Shown: positions 25,286 to 35,795 of the stretch, piece by piece
Numbering within the stretch: the first letter of the stretch is position 1
Layout: every line of letters begins with the position of its first letter
Assembly: GCF_029227915.1 (NCBI RefSeq)
Contig: NC_079875.1
Span: 31,563,501 to 31,627,500, forward strand
Reading direction: 5' to 3'
From: Hydractinia symbiolongicarpus
Lineage: Eukaryota; Cnidaria; Hydrozoa; Anthoathecata; Hydractiniidae
Length of the DNA: 64,000 bases
Translations under genes and position numbers: made by a program
Notes under the pieces: generated by a model
Databases searched by the model: none
Told to the model about the DNA's origin: nothing
The model's input: only the letters and a program-made list of their open reading frames with translations

Positions 25286-27242
25286 GCAAAATTGCAAAGT
25301 AATTAATTAATTATTTATACCATAACTAGCTATAATACAAAGAAATAAGGCATATTTTGGGTCTGTAAAATATACGTGTCTAAAATGCCGACTACCGTTT
25401 CTTGTTCACGGCATATTCCTCTTTGTGTGTTCAAGTTCGGCGGACGTATAATTCGGACCAAAAGACGGGGGGGGGGTCAAAATCCGGGGGTGGGGGGGTA
25501 CGAGCCGTACTTATTGCATTTTTTACTAAACTTATACTTTAACCCCTCGGTCCAAACTTATTTGTTTTATTAGAAAAAAAAATACCCTAGCTTTATGTGC
25601 AAAAATATCAGTCCTATTTCTTTACGCTGATTTTATATGATTTTTTTTCTATCGAAATTTTGAGAATCTCAATAATTCTCTTGGTATACCTCGCGTGTAG
25701 CAAACGTGCTCCACAATTTCGCTTCGCTCGCTTCGCTCGCAAAGCTCAATTGCTTCGCAAAAAAGATTATATTATTAATGGTCAATAAAGTAAAATGTCA
25801 AATATATGAAATATAGTGTATTTATGTGAGGAGGTCTATAGTGAACATTTGTTTCAGAGCATGCCAATTTTTTGCCCGTTAGTATCGGTATAGGGCTAAA
25901 ATTCATTAGAGAATCCAACTTTAATTCCAAACTTCTCTCTAGTTGTTTCAAAAGCCGCCAATTAAAAAAGAATAAATTTAAATGCGTTGTCAAAAATATT
26001 TCATGCTAAACACTTTTTTCGCATTTTGTAGGCATTTAGTTTAACTCTGAAAGAACCTGAGTAAGTATTATTCCTGGTGTAATTTCAATTCCGACTAATG
26101 TTCCATGGAACGGAAGATTTTTTTGCCATCATTTGTCTCCTCTGACAACTCAGATTAAAATATAACAAAATTGTAAACAAAAAATTAAAACCGTTGCAAC
26201 AATTCACAGTAAATACATTTCTACAGCGTAATTCTTTCGTTTTTTGGTATATTGCATGTGGTCCGTTTCCACAACAGTTAACAACAATTTAAAAAAAAAC
26301 AGCGGTTTGCAACACAAAACTTTAATTCAGAATGTCAACAACAAAAAAGGCAACAAACCTTATAATTTACACCAAAAAACAATCCTATTGGTATTAAACA
26401 AGGAGGAAATGTCAAAAACGCCGGAATTTATAACATATATTACTTTAAGAATTTTCAGTGGCGTTTTTCTGGAAATGGGAGTCTGCTTGACAATTTGTGC
26501 CACATAAAAACGTAACTCGTAGCTTTAGCTTACATAAAAACTTAACGTCTAAAAATATCAAAATTCTTACTTTTTCAAATCTTAAACCCACTTCAAACTC
26601 CCGCCTTCAAGTTCTGCTTGCAACACTAATTTCACTTTTCTACTTCTACCTTTGATCTTTTTAAAATGCTTTTTAACTTTACCTGTCTGTTTTAACTTTC
26701 CTTGCTTATATTTTTTGCATTTTTTTCATGACGAAGAGGGATCGTTGCATTTGTTTGCCGTTTGAAAGTCAGCCTTTAAAATAGTTTCAGCAAATCGTAA
26801 AAATTTTAAATTTGCATGATTCTACAAGTGATTTTAAAATTAAAATAATCGTTCAAGAAATGGCTACTATTTTCATTGAAACTTTAAAAGAAGGCGAAAC
26901 TTTAAAACGAATGAATATATAACGCAACAAGAAAGTGAATATTTTAAACTTAAATTTCGCTAAAAATTTATATTAAATTCAGTATTTGAACCGTGATGAT
27001 TATTATAAAATTCTATAAATTCTATAAATAAAAAAAAATGTCTATTTTGCGTTGTTTTGTTATGTAAGAAATATCATAACTAGACAAATCTATAAACTTT
27101 TAAGTCGTGTTTAAAACAATAAAAAAACAATTAAAACTTTATTGTATTATTAACTGCTTTTTGCAAGCATTCTTCGTTATCAAAATACTCGTTGCTATAG
27201 AGATAAGTAGAAAAACCACACGTCGTCATTTAAATTTAATTA

Positions 27243-27324
27243 GACGAGGTGGCCGAGTGGTTAAGGCGATGGACTGCTAATCCATTGGGCTCTGCCCGCG
27301 TGGGTTCGAATCCCATCCTCGTCG
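27243..27324 (+). tRNA. tRNA-Ser(GCT)
   Basis: An 82-nt cloverleaf with a perfect acceptor stem GACGAGG/CCTCGTC, D arm GGCCGAGTGGTTAAGGC and anticodon loop CTGCTAA (GCT, Ser). It has a long variable arm as expected for tRNA-Ser, and a T arm with GGTTCGAATCC as B box. A TTTT terminator follows at 27329. All parts are intact, so this is very likely a working gene. Confidence 0.95.
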
Positions 27325-27332
27325 GAGCTTTT

Positions 27333-29663
27333 CGGTTTCTCAATTAACGATTGAATATAGCTCAAAGAAGTATAAAATATCAGTATTTTAATTAAAATGT
27401 TAGTTCCTATATTAAATAAACTTTCATAATTGTCTGTTTGATTAAGCCATGCAGTGTTGTTTTTACGCAAACACATTGAACTTATTTGGATGTGTATATC
27501 ATGTTACTTACACTTCCAAATTTAAATTCCAACGCAAACCATAAGATAACTACGAAGAGAGTCAATCAATAAATTAAATGTCAAATTCATTTTCGACCAA
27601 TTTCTTTGAACCCTTAGGGCTGGAAGATGTAGTGCTAGTAGATGGACAAGAAGTTGAGCATGAAAAGAGCTCAAAATTACCGCTCTATAACCGAAATTTA
27701 TGGAAACGATTTTTAATGTTATACGTTGTTTCTGCAAATGTTAAACGGTGGTAATGATGTTTCTTTCTACAAACATGAGATATGTCCAGGCCTGTAAAAC
27801 TCCATTAAACATAAAACACGACCGTTATAATTCCTAAAAAAGCAGTAAGGCAAATAGCATTTTACGTCATCATATGCAAAAAATAATTCGAATTAAAATA
27901 TAGATACTTGCCTTTTAGTGCGTATTTTTGAACCAGAGTACTGAACTTTCAGCTAGTTATCCCTGACTGCATAAAACCTAGCGTTCTGATAAGTCGCAAA
28001 ACCTACATATATATTTGCGTGACTTTTAAATTATAATTTGAGGCTTTCTTCAAAAGCTCCCACACTCATGAATTTGCCCGAAGCACTTCAAAATGCAAAG
28101 TTTGAAAGGCAGCTGTTTTTTACTTTTAAAAAATGCGTAATCTTCCTACGCTTTTTACATTGTAGGTAGCAGCATTGGTTGTATCACGTGATATATAATT
28201 AAGGTAAACGGTGCAACTTTCTTTACTTGTTACTTCTGTATAGATACCTATCCTATTTCTACACACCTTTAAATTAGTTGCATTATGAAATGTAATGTTT
28301 TTATATAAAACAACCAAGGCATTATGTCACAAGTGGAACAGTAAGGTAACGTATCTATCTACATTTTACCGAATGTACAAATTAACTTCTTTTTGACCTC
28401 AACATAACCTTAAGCTGCCAATGACATTTTCCTTTAGTTTCTAGCATGTGCCTAATTGATGTTTAGGCCTTAGGTGTCATTCTGAAAAAAAGTGTCAAAA
28501 ATCAGGAAATAAATCCACAGGGGAAAACCTTAAATAATTCTTAGGATTTTGGGACAGTCACACAGGTTCTTAGTGTTTATGATTCATATATAAACAGTTT
28601 CTAATTGTTTGTAGGGCAAAAGACAGCCTTCTTTTACAATATAATACGCCCGGAATTGCAAGGCTGGATAATAAAAAATTTTAAATTTTAAGGGGTTTTA
28701 AAATGAATTGTAATTAGAGTTTCATATATTTCTCCGGCTTCTGTGATTTTTTTACGCGAAGTTTAAAAACGGCCACTAAAAACATGAACTTCTCACTTTA
28801 CTGAGCAGACGAAGGAGTGCCAAGGTAAATAAATCAACTAATAAAATAGAGAAAGAAGAAAAAATCAGTAATATAAAAAGATGAATGACCCCGAGGTATT
28901 TTGGCGTCCATCCTTTGACTTTTTAATTTGCATCGGCTAGAAATAAAAAGACAAGTAAATTGCGCACTCAATCAATTACGCCATTTTTTGCAAGGGCGGT
29001 AAAAGTGATGCACATATCACAAGTGCTGTAACAAATAATAGCTGCGCACTAAAATCTTATTTCTTCAAAGCAAGGCGCATGATGACATTTTTGCCCCCCA
29101 TTTTAAGATTTTCTATGTTGTTTTGATCCCTAGCTTGCCTAGATATATTGCAAATGGCGGAGATGTTTAAGCCACAGGGCTTCATGTTTTGTTTGTAGTG
29201 ACAGTTTCTAATTTTCAGAGTAATTTTTACCTGAATTAGTAACGCGGTGATGAAGCATCAAGATTTGAACATAGAAATCATCTCAGCATGTTATTTCGAT
29301 TTTTCTCAATAACGAAAATGAGCCGCAGCAGGACAAATTGTACTAGAAAGACGGCGCTCTATAAAAACAGGTATTTTTGAAGAAAAAGCCAAAAAGAGAT
29401 CTTACCATGTCCGAAGCGTTTCCTGAATATTACGTCCTGTTTAATGGAATACAAAAACTTATTCCACGCTCTAGGAAGCTTTCAAAACATATTGAAATTT
29501 TAACTTGAGGAGCTCTTCTTTTCAATTTTCAGTATTAATTGAATATTTGTATAATCTGTAGCATAAACTGATAAATAATTTATATCTAAGTAGCTATAAT
29601 ATAAACACAATTCTATCTAGGTCAAAAAACGTTAACAAACCTAAAAAACGGTAAAAAAATAAA
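27333..29663. other. No gene recognised
   Basis: AT-rich sequence with only short open frames on both strands and no domain, RNA gene or clear repeat that I can support. Confidence 0.5.
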
Positions 29664-29947
29664 TTAATAAAAAGAAGATTCGATTTTAGTTTGTTTTTTT
29701 TTCAGCAGCTGTACTATCAGCATATGTTGAAAAGTTATCTGCAACTCCGTGTTTTTCGTTTTCATTAGCATTTGAAATTCTTCCAAAGTATCACAATATT
29801 CTCTCGACCCATCTGGCTGTTCGTAAAAGAAATAGTCCCTGTTTTTACCTATAAAAAGTGCACAGTGAGAGATTTTATCTCTAAAATAACAGCTCCCGTC
29901 AAGGTTGTAGTACTTGTAGCTGCTGCTACATGAAACGTGGATGTTGC
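29664..29947 (-). CDS. Possible internal or terminal exon, unknown protein
   Basis: On the minus strand a pyrimidine-rich tract ending TTGTTTCAG at 29948 looks like a 3' splice site. The frame then runs about 94 residues to a stop at 29664. The first two thirds look coding: cysteines, aromatic residues and FIGKNRDYFFYEQPDGSREYC near the middle. The end is low-complexity lysine/glutamine and may be intron read-through. I recognise no family, and no partner exon was found nearby. Confidence 0.3.
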
Positions 29948-29981
29948 CTGAAACAATAAACAACATCAACGAATGAACCAC

Positions 29982-32277
29982 ACTCTAAAAGAAATGCAAA
30001 GCTTGGAAATTTTATTTAAATTTTATTTTATGTAAATTATTTCTCGAAGTAATTAGAAAGTATCATATGACTGTTAATAATCAGTTGATAGACAAGTTTT
30101 TCTTTCTTTCTTTTTTTCTTTCTTTCGGTGACAGGACAATTCCCACATCCTTCCTGGATGATTGCCCTCTGAAAACTTCGAGGAAATGTGAAAGTAAATT
30201 ATTAGAACGTAAATTAAGAAAAAATAATTATTTTTTGACTTCACAACGTTTTTTTCTCTAACTTTCAATCGCTTCTAGACTCACTTACTTTCCCAATATG
30301 AAGCCTGCTGGTAGAAATAACGGGGAGTGTGGGTAATTAGTCAAAATTAGTTATAATTAGTAAAAATTATTGGAATTGTTGTAGCACCAGATAAATAATA
30401 AGAAACTGGTTATACTCTACCTTTGTTGTTCACTCCAACGTGTGCCATCATGGATTCTTTTTTCTAAAATAGATTGGTTTGAGTTGGAATAACAAAAATT
30501 AAATTTTACAACTACAATTTTGCTGCACATTTTTTTAAAAAGGCCGTTGTTCGGCTATATCTTGAAGAATTTCTCTTGGGGAGTACTCTATGGATGCCAA
30601 AGTATCTATTTATTGCGGAGCTTAGCCAGCAAGCGAAGCGAGCTGAGCGCAATCAAAGCCTATTTACTATTTAAGCCAGCAAAAATATTTCTTACCAAGG
30701 AACTATTTTAAAAAGTTAGTCAGGTGTCCGCTTATGCCCTTCAGTCCGGTTGTGTTTATGACCTCCAGTTTAGTATTTTACCTACTGGCGTATTTCAGAG
30801 AAGATATTTTTTGCGTACGTCTAAAGTGACTTTTCGGCGCGAAATGTACAAATCAAAATTGGGAATCGATTACGACGTTCACAATTTTTTCTTTCAAAGA
30901 AAAAAAATAAACAATTAAAACTGGCGAGGAATGCGTGTTTTGTGATAGCTCCTCGAATTACGTTTATTGAAAAACAGTCTGTGTTTTAAAGAGGAAAAAG
31001 GAAGAAGTTAACTCATGTTTGTACGATATTACTTTTACTTGCTTAGGTAAAAAACTGATTCTCTTGAATGTTCTTTTATATAACTAACTAACAAATTTTT
31101 CCAACAAACTTCCGAACCTGCTTTTTATTTTTTCTATATTACAATAAAATCATGTCTTTTATATTTTAGATTACCCAACCAGTACCTACAAAACGATGGC
31201 TGCAGTAGAGATATTTTTCAACAAAAACTGTAAAGAGTTTTACATATGCTCACCGGTAAAGATATGTTAAAACTCTCTTTTTTTATATCCTCTCTTTCTT
31301 TTGTGTGTATATGTTTCCTAGAAAAAATTTTTTAACGTGTATGCCGTTTGCATTTGTTGAAAAACGAATGCATTTATAACAGATTCACGATTTTTAATAA
31401 TCCGAGGACGAACCATCATTAAAAAGTGAAAAAATAGCCCAGGGAACGAGATTACTTGTAGACTTGTAAATTGCTTAAAATTGCTTGCTGGATGTGTGGA
31501 CCGTGTACCAAAAAAATTGATATTTTCACTGCAAACAGCTTAAAATGCTTTTCTAACACGACCGTAGCCGGATGGGAATGTATAAAAGATTTCAGTTTTT
31601 AAAGTACGTTTTTTACAAAATCATCTTTATAAGAACAATGACGCCAAAAATGGCTGAAAAATGTGAACAAAATAAGAAACTTCGTTTCCGTTTTTTTTAT
31701 ATATAGCAACACGAAAGAAGACAAGGCGTCCGAGGTTGATATACATTTTAATTTCAGGTTTATTACAAACTGAAAATGAAATTAAAATGCTTAAAATTAT
31801 GCATGTGATGCATATAAAGTATTACTCAAGCTGAAGCGATTGGATAAAGTTTGTAAAACTCACCCAAAAATTACCTTTAAAATTTTTATAATATCAATCA
31901 ACCACACAACAAAATCATTCCAAAGCCAACCCCGATGAAAAATCACAAACCACAGCACACAAACTAACACAAAACAAGGTATGGAATTCACAATGGCAAA
32001 AAATTAATAAATTAAAGCTAGGTTCTCACTAAGGAATATGATTGCAGTGGAGTAGTTATGCACGTATCTATTTTTATAAGAACTTAATTTAAAAGAATGT
32101 TCTTAGCTTCAAGACTCAAAATATTTTTAAATTGTCCTTCACTTTTCTCTATTTTTTGTAATTTTGAAGTTTAAAAGAGCATCTCATCACTTTTGGCAAA
32201 GGCTTAAATCTTCTGAACATGCTGCACAGTTTTTTTAATAAAACGTGTAGTGTGAACCAAACCTAATATATAACTTG
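29982..32277. other. No gene recognised
   Basis: Apart from the CTTT repeat this stretch has only short overlapping open frames and A/T runs. A patch with GCGAAGCGAGCTGAGCG at about 30633 resembles the CTTCGCTCG patch near 25720, read in the opposite orientation, and may be a dispersed repeat. Confidence 0.45.
30097..30126. repeat. (CTTT)n microsatellite
   Basis: Imperfect CTTT repeats. No function inferred. Confidence 0.8.
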
Positions 32278-32512
32278 TTAAAGGGAAACTAAGGTCAAAA
32301 AAAAATGTTATTAAAAAAAAAATTAAGAACGTTGTATAACATCTAAATAAACTATTGAAAAAAAAATTAACTCTTAATTTTCATTATTTAGGCTGTTTTA
32401 GGCCATTAAAGTTCTAAGGTTTTCTGAAATTAACCGTGTACTCCATTCACGGTTCCTCGTGAACCATACAGAATTATGACGTATGAGCCGCGAGACTCAA
32501 AATCACTTAGTC

Positions 32513-33537
32513 ATGGATAGCAGCGAAAAAAGTAGTTGTGCTAGTGAACATAGCGAATGAAACAGATGAAAGTATTTACAAAGGGTGTTATGATAACGAA
32601 CCTGAATATACTGAAAGTCAGTTGAAAAACATTTGTTCATCAAAAACTGCGAATGATATTTCAGACGACGACGAAGACGAGGATTTAGACTCAAGCAGGT
32701 TAGAAAACTTACATTGGTGTAAGTGTAAAAAATGTGATATACACGAGTTAATGACTGTTGAAGAATGCAAGTGTTGTTTGGAGTTTACAACTTTACTGGG
32801 AGAAAAGCTGGAAGAGAATACATGTATTACCTTGCATAAAGATTTTATAATTCTTTGTTTAAATCGCACCGTATTAGAGACAGCAAGCATTAGACATCGC
32901 AGATATCAAAATAATTTCAAGGATATAAAATCTTTTCAAAACAAGTAAGCTTATTATTCTACCTTTCAAAACAAATATAAAATATTACTTCATATGCGAA
33001 AAAAAAAATGCGTTCTTTATCTACATAAAAGTTCGTATACTGTGGCGCCGTAGATTAGTGGTTATAGCTCTCGTACTCTGTGCGGGAGACCGGGGTTCGA
33101 TTCCTCTTGACGGCGATTCAGCATGGGCGAGTGAATGTTACCATAGCCTCGGGTTAACCCAAGCCATGTGAGGGAAATTGGGAAGATGGCACACTGTGTG
33201 GGCCGTTGGATGTTGCCGGGAGTTGTCTAGTAGAGCGCGGGCTCTAATTGGGTCTGCGTAGCTCAAATGAGCATTAAATACTCTAGGACTCTCCATCTAC
33301 GCCATGGCCCCTCCTGGAAATAATAGACAGGGTATATCCCTCGATATTTGTGAGGCTAGCCATGTAAAATATGCACATCTATACTGAATGTGAGTCAAAT
33401 AATATTTAAAAATATATATACAACATTTTGTAAGGCCTAGGTTCCACAACAACAAAACATATTATATTCTTTTTAGACAACTACGCTTTTCAGCATATAG
33501 ACAATATACGGCTTGGGTGCATTACTATGAAATGTAA
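32513..33537 (+). CDS. P2RX7 intracellular (ballast) domain-like protein, two exons
   Basis: Exon 1 (to 32944) encodes an acidic N-terminus (DDDEDEDLD) and then the cysteine-rich signature WCKCKKCDIHELMTVEECKC with CITLHKDF and LNRTVLETA, the pattern of the P2X7 receptor C-terminal zinc-binding domain. A GTAAGC donor at 32945 and TTTTTAG acceptor ending 33476 remove a 532-bp intron. Exon 2 (33477-33537) continues in frame with LRFSAYRQYTAWVHYYEM and a stop; the family has RQYTWWVH at this place. AATAAA follows at 33593. There is no channel part. The only good ATG (32513) is one frame off from the main frame, so a single-base indel, a sequence error or an upstream exon must be assumed. A frameshifted relic is possible. 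Confidence 0.7.
33044..33400 (+). mobile_element. tRNA-derived SINE inside the intron
   Basis: The first ~70 bases resemble a tRNA, with TAGATTAGTGG as A box, GGTTCGATTCC as B box and pairing ends CGCCGT/ACGGCG. The anticodon loop is irregular, as in SINE heads. A unique body of about 280 bases follows, ending in AT-rich sequence before the exon 2 acceptor. It lies on the sense strand within the intron of the P2RX7-C-like gene, so it is nested in the larger transposon. The 3' end and target duplication are not certain. Confidence 0.65.
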
Positions 33538-33911
33538 TGTCTGTGAAAGTGTGGTTTCTTTGTTTTCACTAAGTAACTTCTTTACGGTCTAGAATAAAAA
33601 AATGAAGTGTAGATCAACCCTTATATTTTTCTTCGAAGTCCAGCCAGGTGCGCATGAAAACTTAACCTGGTTTTCATTAACATTGATAACAAAAATAACA
33701 TATGATAATAAAAAGTAATACTAGTAATAATATTCGTGCGTTTTTCCAAATTTTATTAAGAATTTTTCATGGAAATTTTTATAAAATTTCCACTTATTTT
33801 CACTACTTAAAAAAAAATTACGAAACACATTTATATTTTAATTACAATATAGAAACCAGGCTATCTAATTAAATATGTTCGCTAAAAGAGTTGTACCAGA
33901 AAAGGTTGAAA

Positions 33912-34328
33912 TTAAAAAACATGATTTTTGTAACTCACATGTAGGCATTCTTCCTGCATTTTTCTTTTTAAAGATGAATCACGTTTTAATACGGTAGTGC
34001 CATCCATGTTAATAAATTCGTAAGTTTTGTGTTTAAAAATAGTTGGAACTGCTCCACAAAGTAGCTCTTTCCGTTTCGATGGTATCCCCGTTAGACGTCC
34101 TTTTAAATCATCTTTTATGCAGTCAGGATGGAAGTGGTCTTCCCATACAACTTTATTTTTCCCAAATGGAAATGTTTCTACATTCAATCCAGTACCAATA
34201 TTATGCAACCATTGTGCTGCGCGAAGTTTCTCAGTTGTATTCACTGGCTTTGGGATCATGAAAAAACTTTTTTTAGCAGTTACTCTCCCAGTGGTTTGCG
34301 AACATCCATATGCCAGGCAACTTGGCAT
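33912..34328 (-). CDS. THAP-domain protein, first exon
   Basis: Starting at the ATG at 34328 the protein begins MPSCLAYGCS, giving the first C-x4-C pair of a THAP zinc finger. It then has SFFMIPKP, a conserved tryptophan (AAQWLHNIG), VVWEDHF and the AVPTIF box that closes the domain, within about 90 residues. THAP fingers bind DNA in P-element and Kolobok transposases and in host factors. The third zinc ligand, normally Cys in C-x2-H, is Trp here (TGG), so zinc binding may be lost. A GTGAGT donor follows the codons for EECLH at about 33946, so the last residues may be intron. No transposase core follows in the ~370 bp before the convergent gene. Confidence 0.75.
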   Translation of the reverse strand: MPSCLAYGCSQTTGRVTAKKSFFMIPKPVNTTEKLRAAQWLHNIGTGLNVETFPFGKNKVVWEDHFHPDCIKDDLKGRLTGIPSKRKELLCGAVPTIFKHKTYEFINMDGTTVLKRDSSLKRKMQEECLHVSYKNHVF

Positions 34329-34631
34329 TTTGAGTAGTAAAGACAAAATGTACAATTATAGTTAAGAAGTAAAATTCATCTTTTATGTCTTCATACATCA
34401 AATCAGGCGAACCTTATAGTATGGTTTCACTTACTCACTCGCGGATCATACGTCATTGCTTTTTGCCAGAGTTTTTTTATGTACTCTAACGGAGATGTAA
34501 ATAATAACCTTTTTACTCTAAAATCCTCATAAAAATACATTTTTTTTGAAAAAAAATTTAAGGTATCTTTTTTAAATAGTATAATAAACGTTTTTATGAA
34601 AAAAAAAATTTTGACCTTAGTTTCCCTTTAA

Positions 34632-35520
34632 TGCTTCGGAGAGGAGGTGTTACAATAAGTCATCAAGCATATATATTATATTCTGTTAAAAAAGGTTAAT
34701 TGCGCGTAAGAATTTCTGCATGCTGGCTAGTAAGAGCCACATAAGAAAAGTCTAACTAATTCTTTTTTTTACATATATTTATTAAGATTTTGAATAACAT
34801 CAAAGATTAAAATAGGCGGCCTTTTTCCTCTAGTTCTGTTATTTACGCCCTCTGATTCGCACAAGGCGTAAATCACACTACCGGGCGCTATATTAATATA
34901 TTGTTATTTTACTGACTTAGTTATTTACTTGAAATTGTAAATCATCGGGAGAGAGGTGGGCGCAGCATGCAGAAGAGTAGAACTGTTCAGAAGGCATTGA
35001 TTAATTACAGGCTATTCAACAAGTAGCCTCGCAGGTGATTTCTCAAATAAACACCAGAACAACAACAGAAAAGATTGAGAAAAGAGGTGCTCGTGCTCTG
35101 AGACGTGATGAAGCATGTTGGTGGGATAGTGGGGACACAAAAAGCAATTTTAGCATATTTACTGACAGTTTAGCTATATTTTCATCGACGTTGTTTACCC
35201 GTTTAAAGCCCTCCTGATGTGATTCTCGCGTCACTTTAGAAATCCTATCATTTTATTAGTCTCCATCTACCACTTGGTAAGGTAATGCGATAATGCGGTT
35301 TTGTGGCAGTAAAGTTATCGTTAGCGTTTCGATCGAGAGTGATGCATCTTAAACTGATATGCCAGTTATAAATAGTTCTTCGATGCGATATTGTCTAACG
35401 GTTGGTTAAATTTTATTTAACACCTCTCCGCAGCTCGTAACTGTGATGGCGATAAAACGACCGCTAGATTGATTCCCCGTTTTCGTTCATTTTTGAATTT
35501 TATATTAGCGCAAAATCAAT
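34632..35520. other. No gene recognised
   Basis: No coding frame, RNA gene or clear repeat that I can support. Open frames near 35035-35234 occur on both strands over the same bases and look like chance. Confidence 0.45.
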
Positions 35521-35795
35521 AAACTCAAGTTGTCACTCAAACTAAGCGTGAAATGTTGTGTTCACTTACACTGATAAACTCAAGTTGTCACTTAAACTAA
35601 GCATGAAATGGTGTGTTTACTTACACCGATAACCTCAAGTTGTCACTCAAACTAAGCGTGAAATGTTGTGTTTACTTGCACCGATACACTCAAGCTGTCG
35701 CTCAAACTAAGCGTGAAATGTTGTGTTTACTTACACCGATAAACTCAAGTTGTCACTCAAACTAAGCATGAAATGGTGTGTTTACTTACACCGAT
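35521..35795. repeat. Minisatellite, five units of 55 bp
   Basis: Units start at 35521, 35576, 35631, 35686 and 35741, each beginning near AACTCAAGTTGTCACTCAAA and ending near TTTACTTACACCGAT. Two variants differ in the middle (GCGTGAAATGTTG and GCATGAAATGGTG) in the order A-B-A-A-B, which suggests duplication of an A-B pair. No coding frame. Confidence 0.9.

Larger units (their letters stand above)
22111..27242. other. Gene-poor AT-rich interval
   Basis: I find no convincing gene here. It contains a run of 15 C at 22131-22145, two imperfect copies of a CCCCCTTTTATTTGG-like segment at about 22140-22220, a hairpin at 24553, an inverted repeat at 25237, G runs at about 25468-25498 and a CTTCGCTCG-rich patch at about 25720. 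Open frames are short and of low-complexity composition. Confidence 0.5.
32282..34627. mobile_element. TTAA-flanked DNA transposon, Kolobok-like, 2.35 kb
   Basis: AGGGAAACTAAGGTCAAAA at 32282-32300 is matched exactly by its reverse complement at 34609-34627. Both ends abut TTAA (32278-32281 and 34628-34631), a perfect target-site duplication. Subterminal inverted copies of ATGACGTATGAKCCGCGAG lie at 32476-32494 and 34438-34456. Inside are two convergent genes, a P2RX7-C-like one on plus and a THAP-domain one on minus. TTAA duplications and a THAP domain together suggest the Kolobok superfamily; piggyBac also uses TTAA but lacks THAP. No transposase catalytic domain is visible, so this copy is probably non-autonomous or carries accessory genes. 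Confidence 0.75.

Noticed and set aside
25376-25573. 65-residue plus-strand frame with GGGG-rich codons
   Set aside because: It spans a low-complexity G run and has no domain or splice context.
32618-32890. 90-residue serine-rich minus-strand frame
   Set aside because: It is the shadow of the P2RX7-C-like exon; the runs of serine mirror the acidic GAC/GAT codons.
33044-33115. Functional tRNA gene
   Set aside because: A and B boxes are good, but the anticodon stem-loop is irregular and a SINE body follows directly.
34027-34365. Plus-strand frames of 69-112 residues
   Set aside because: They are antisense to the THAP-domain exon and have no independent support.
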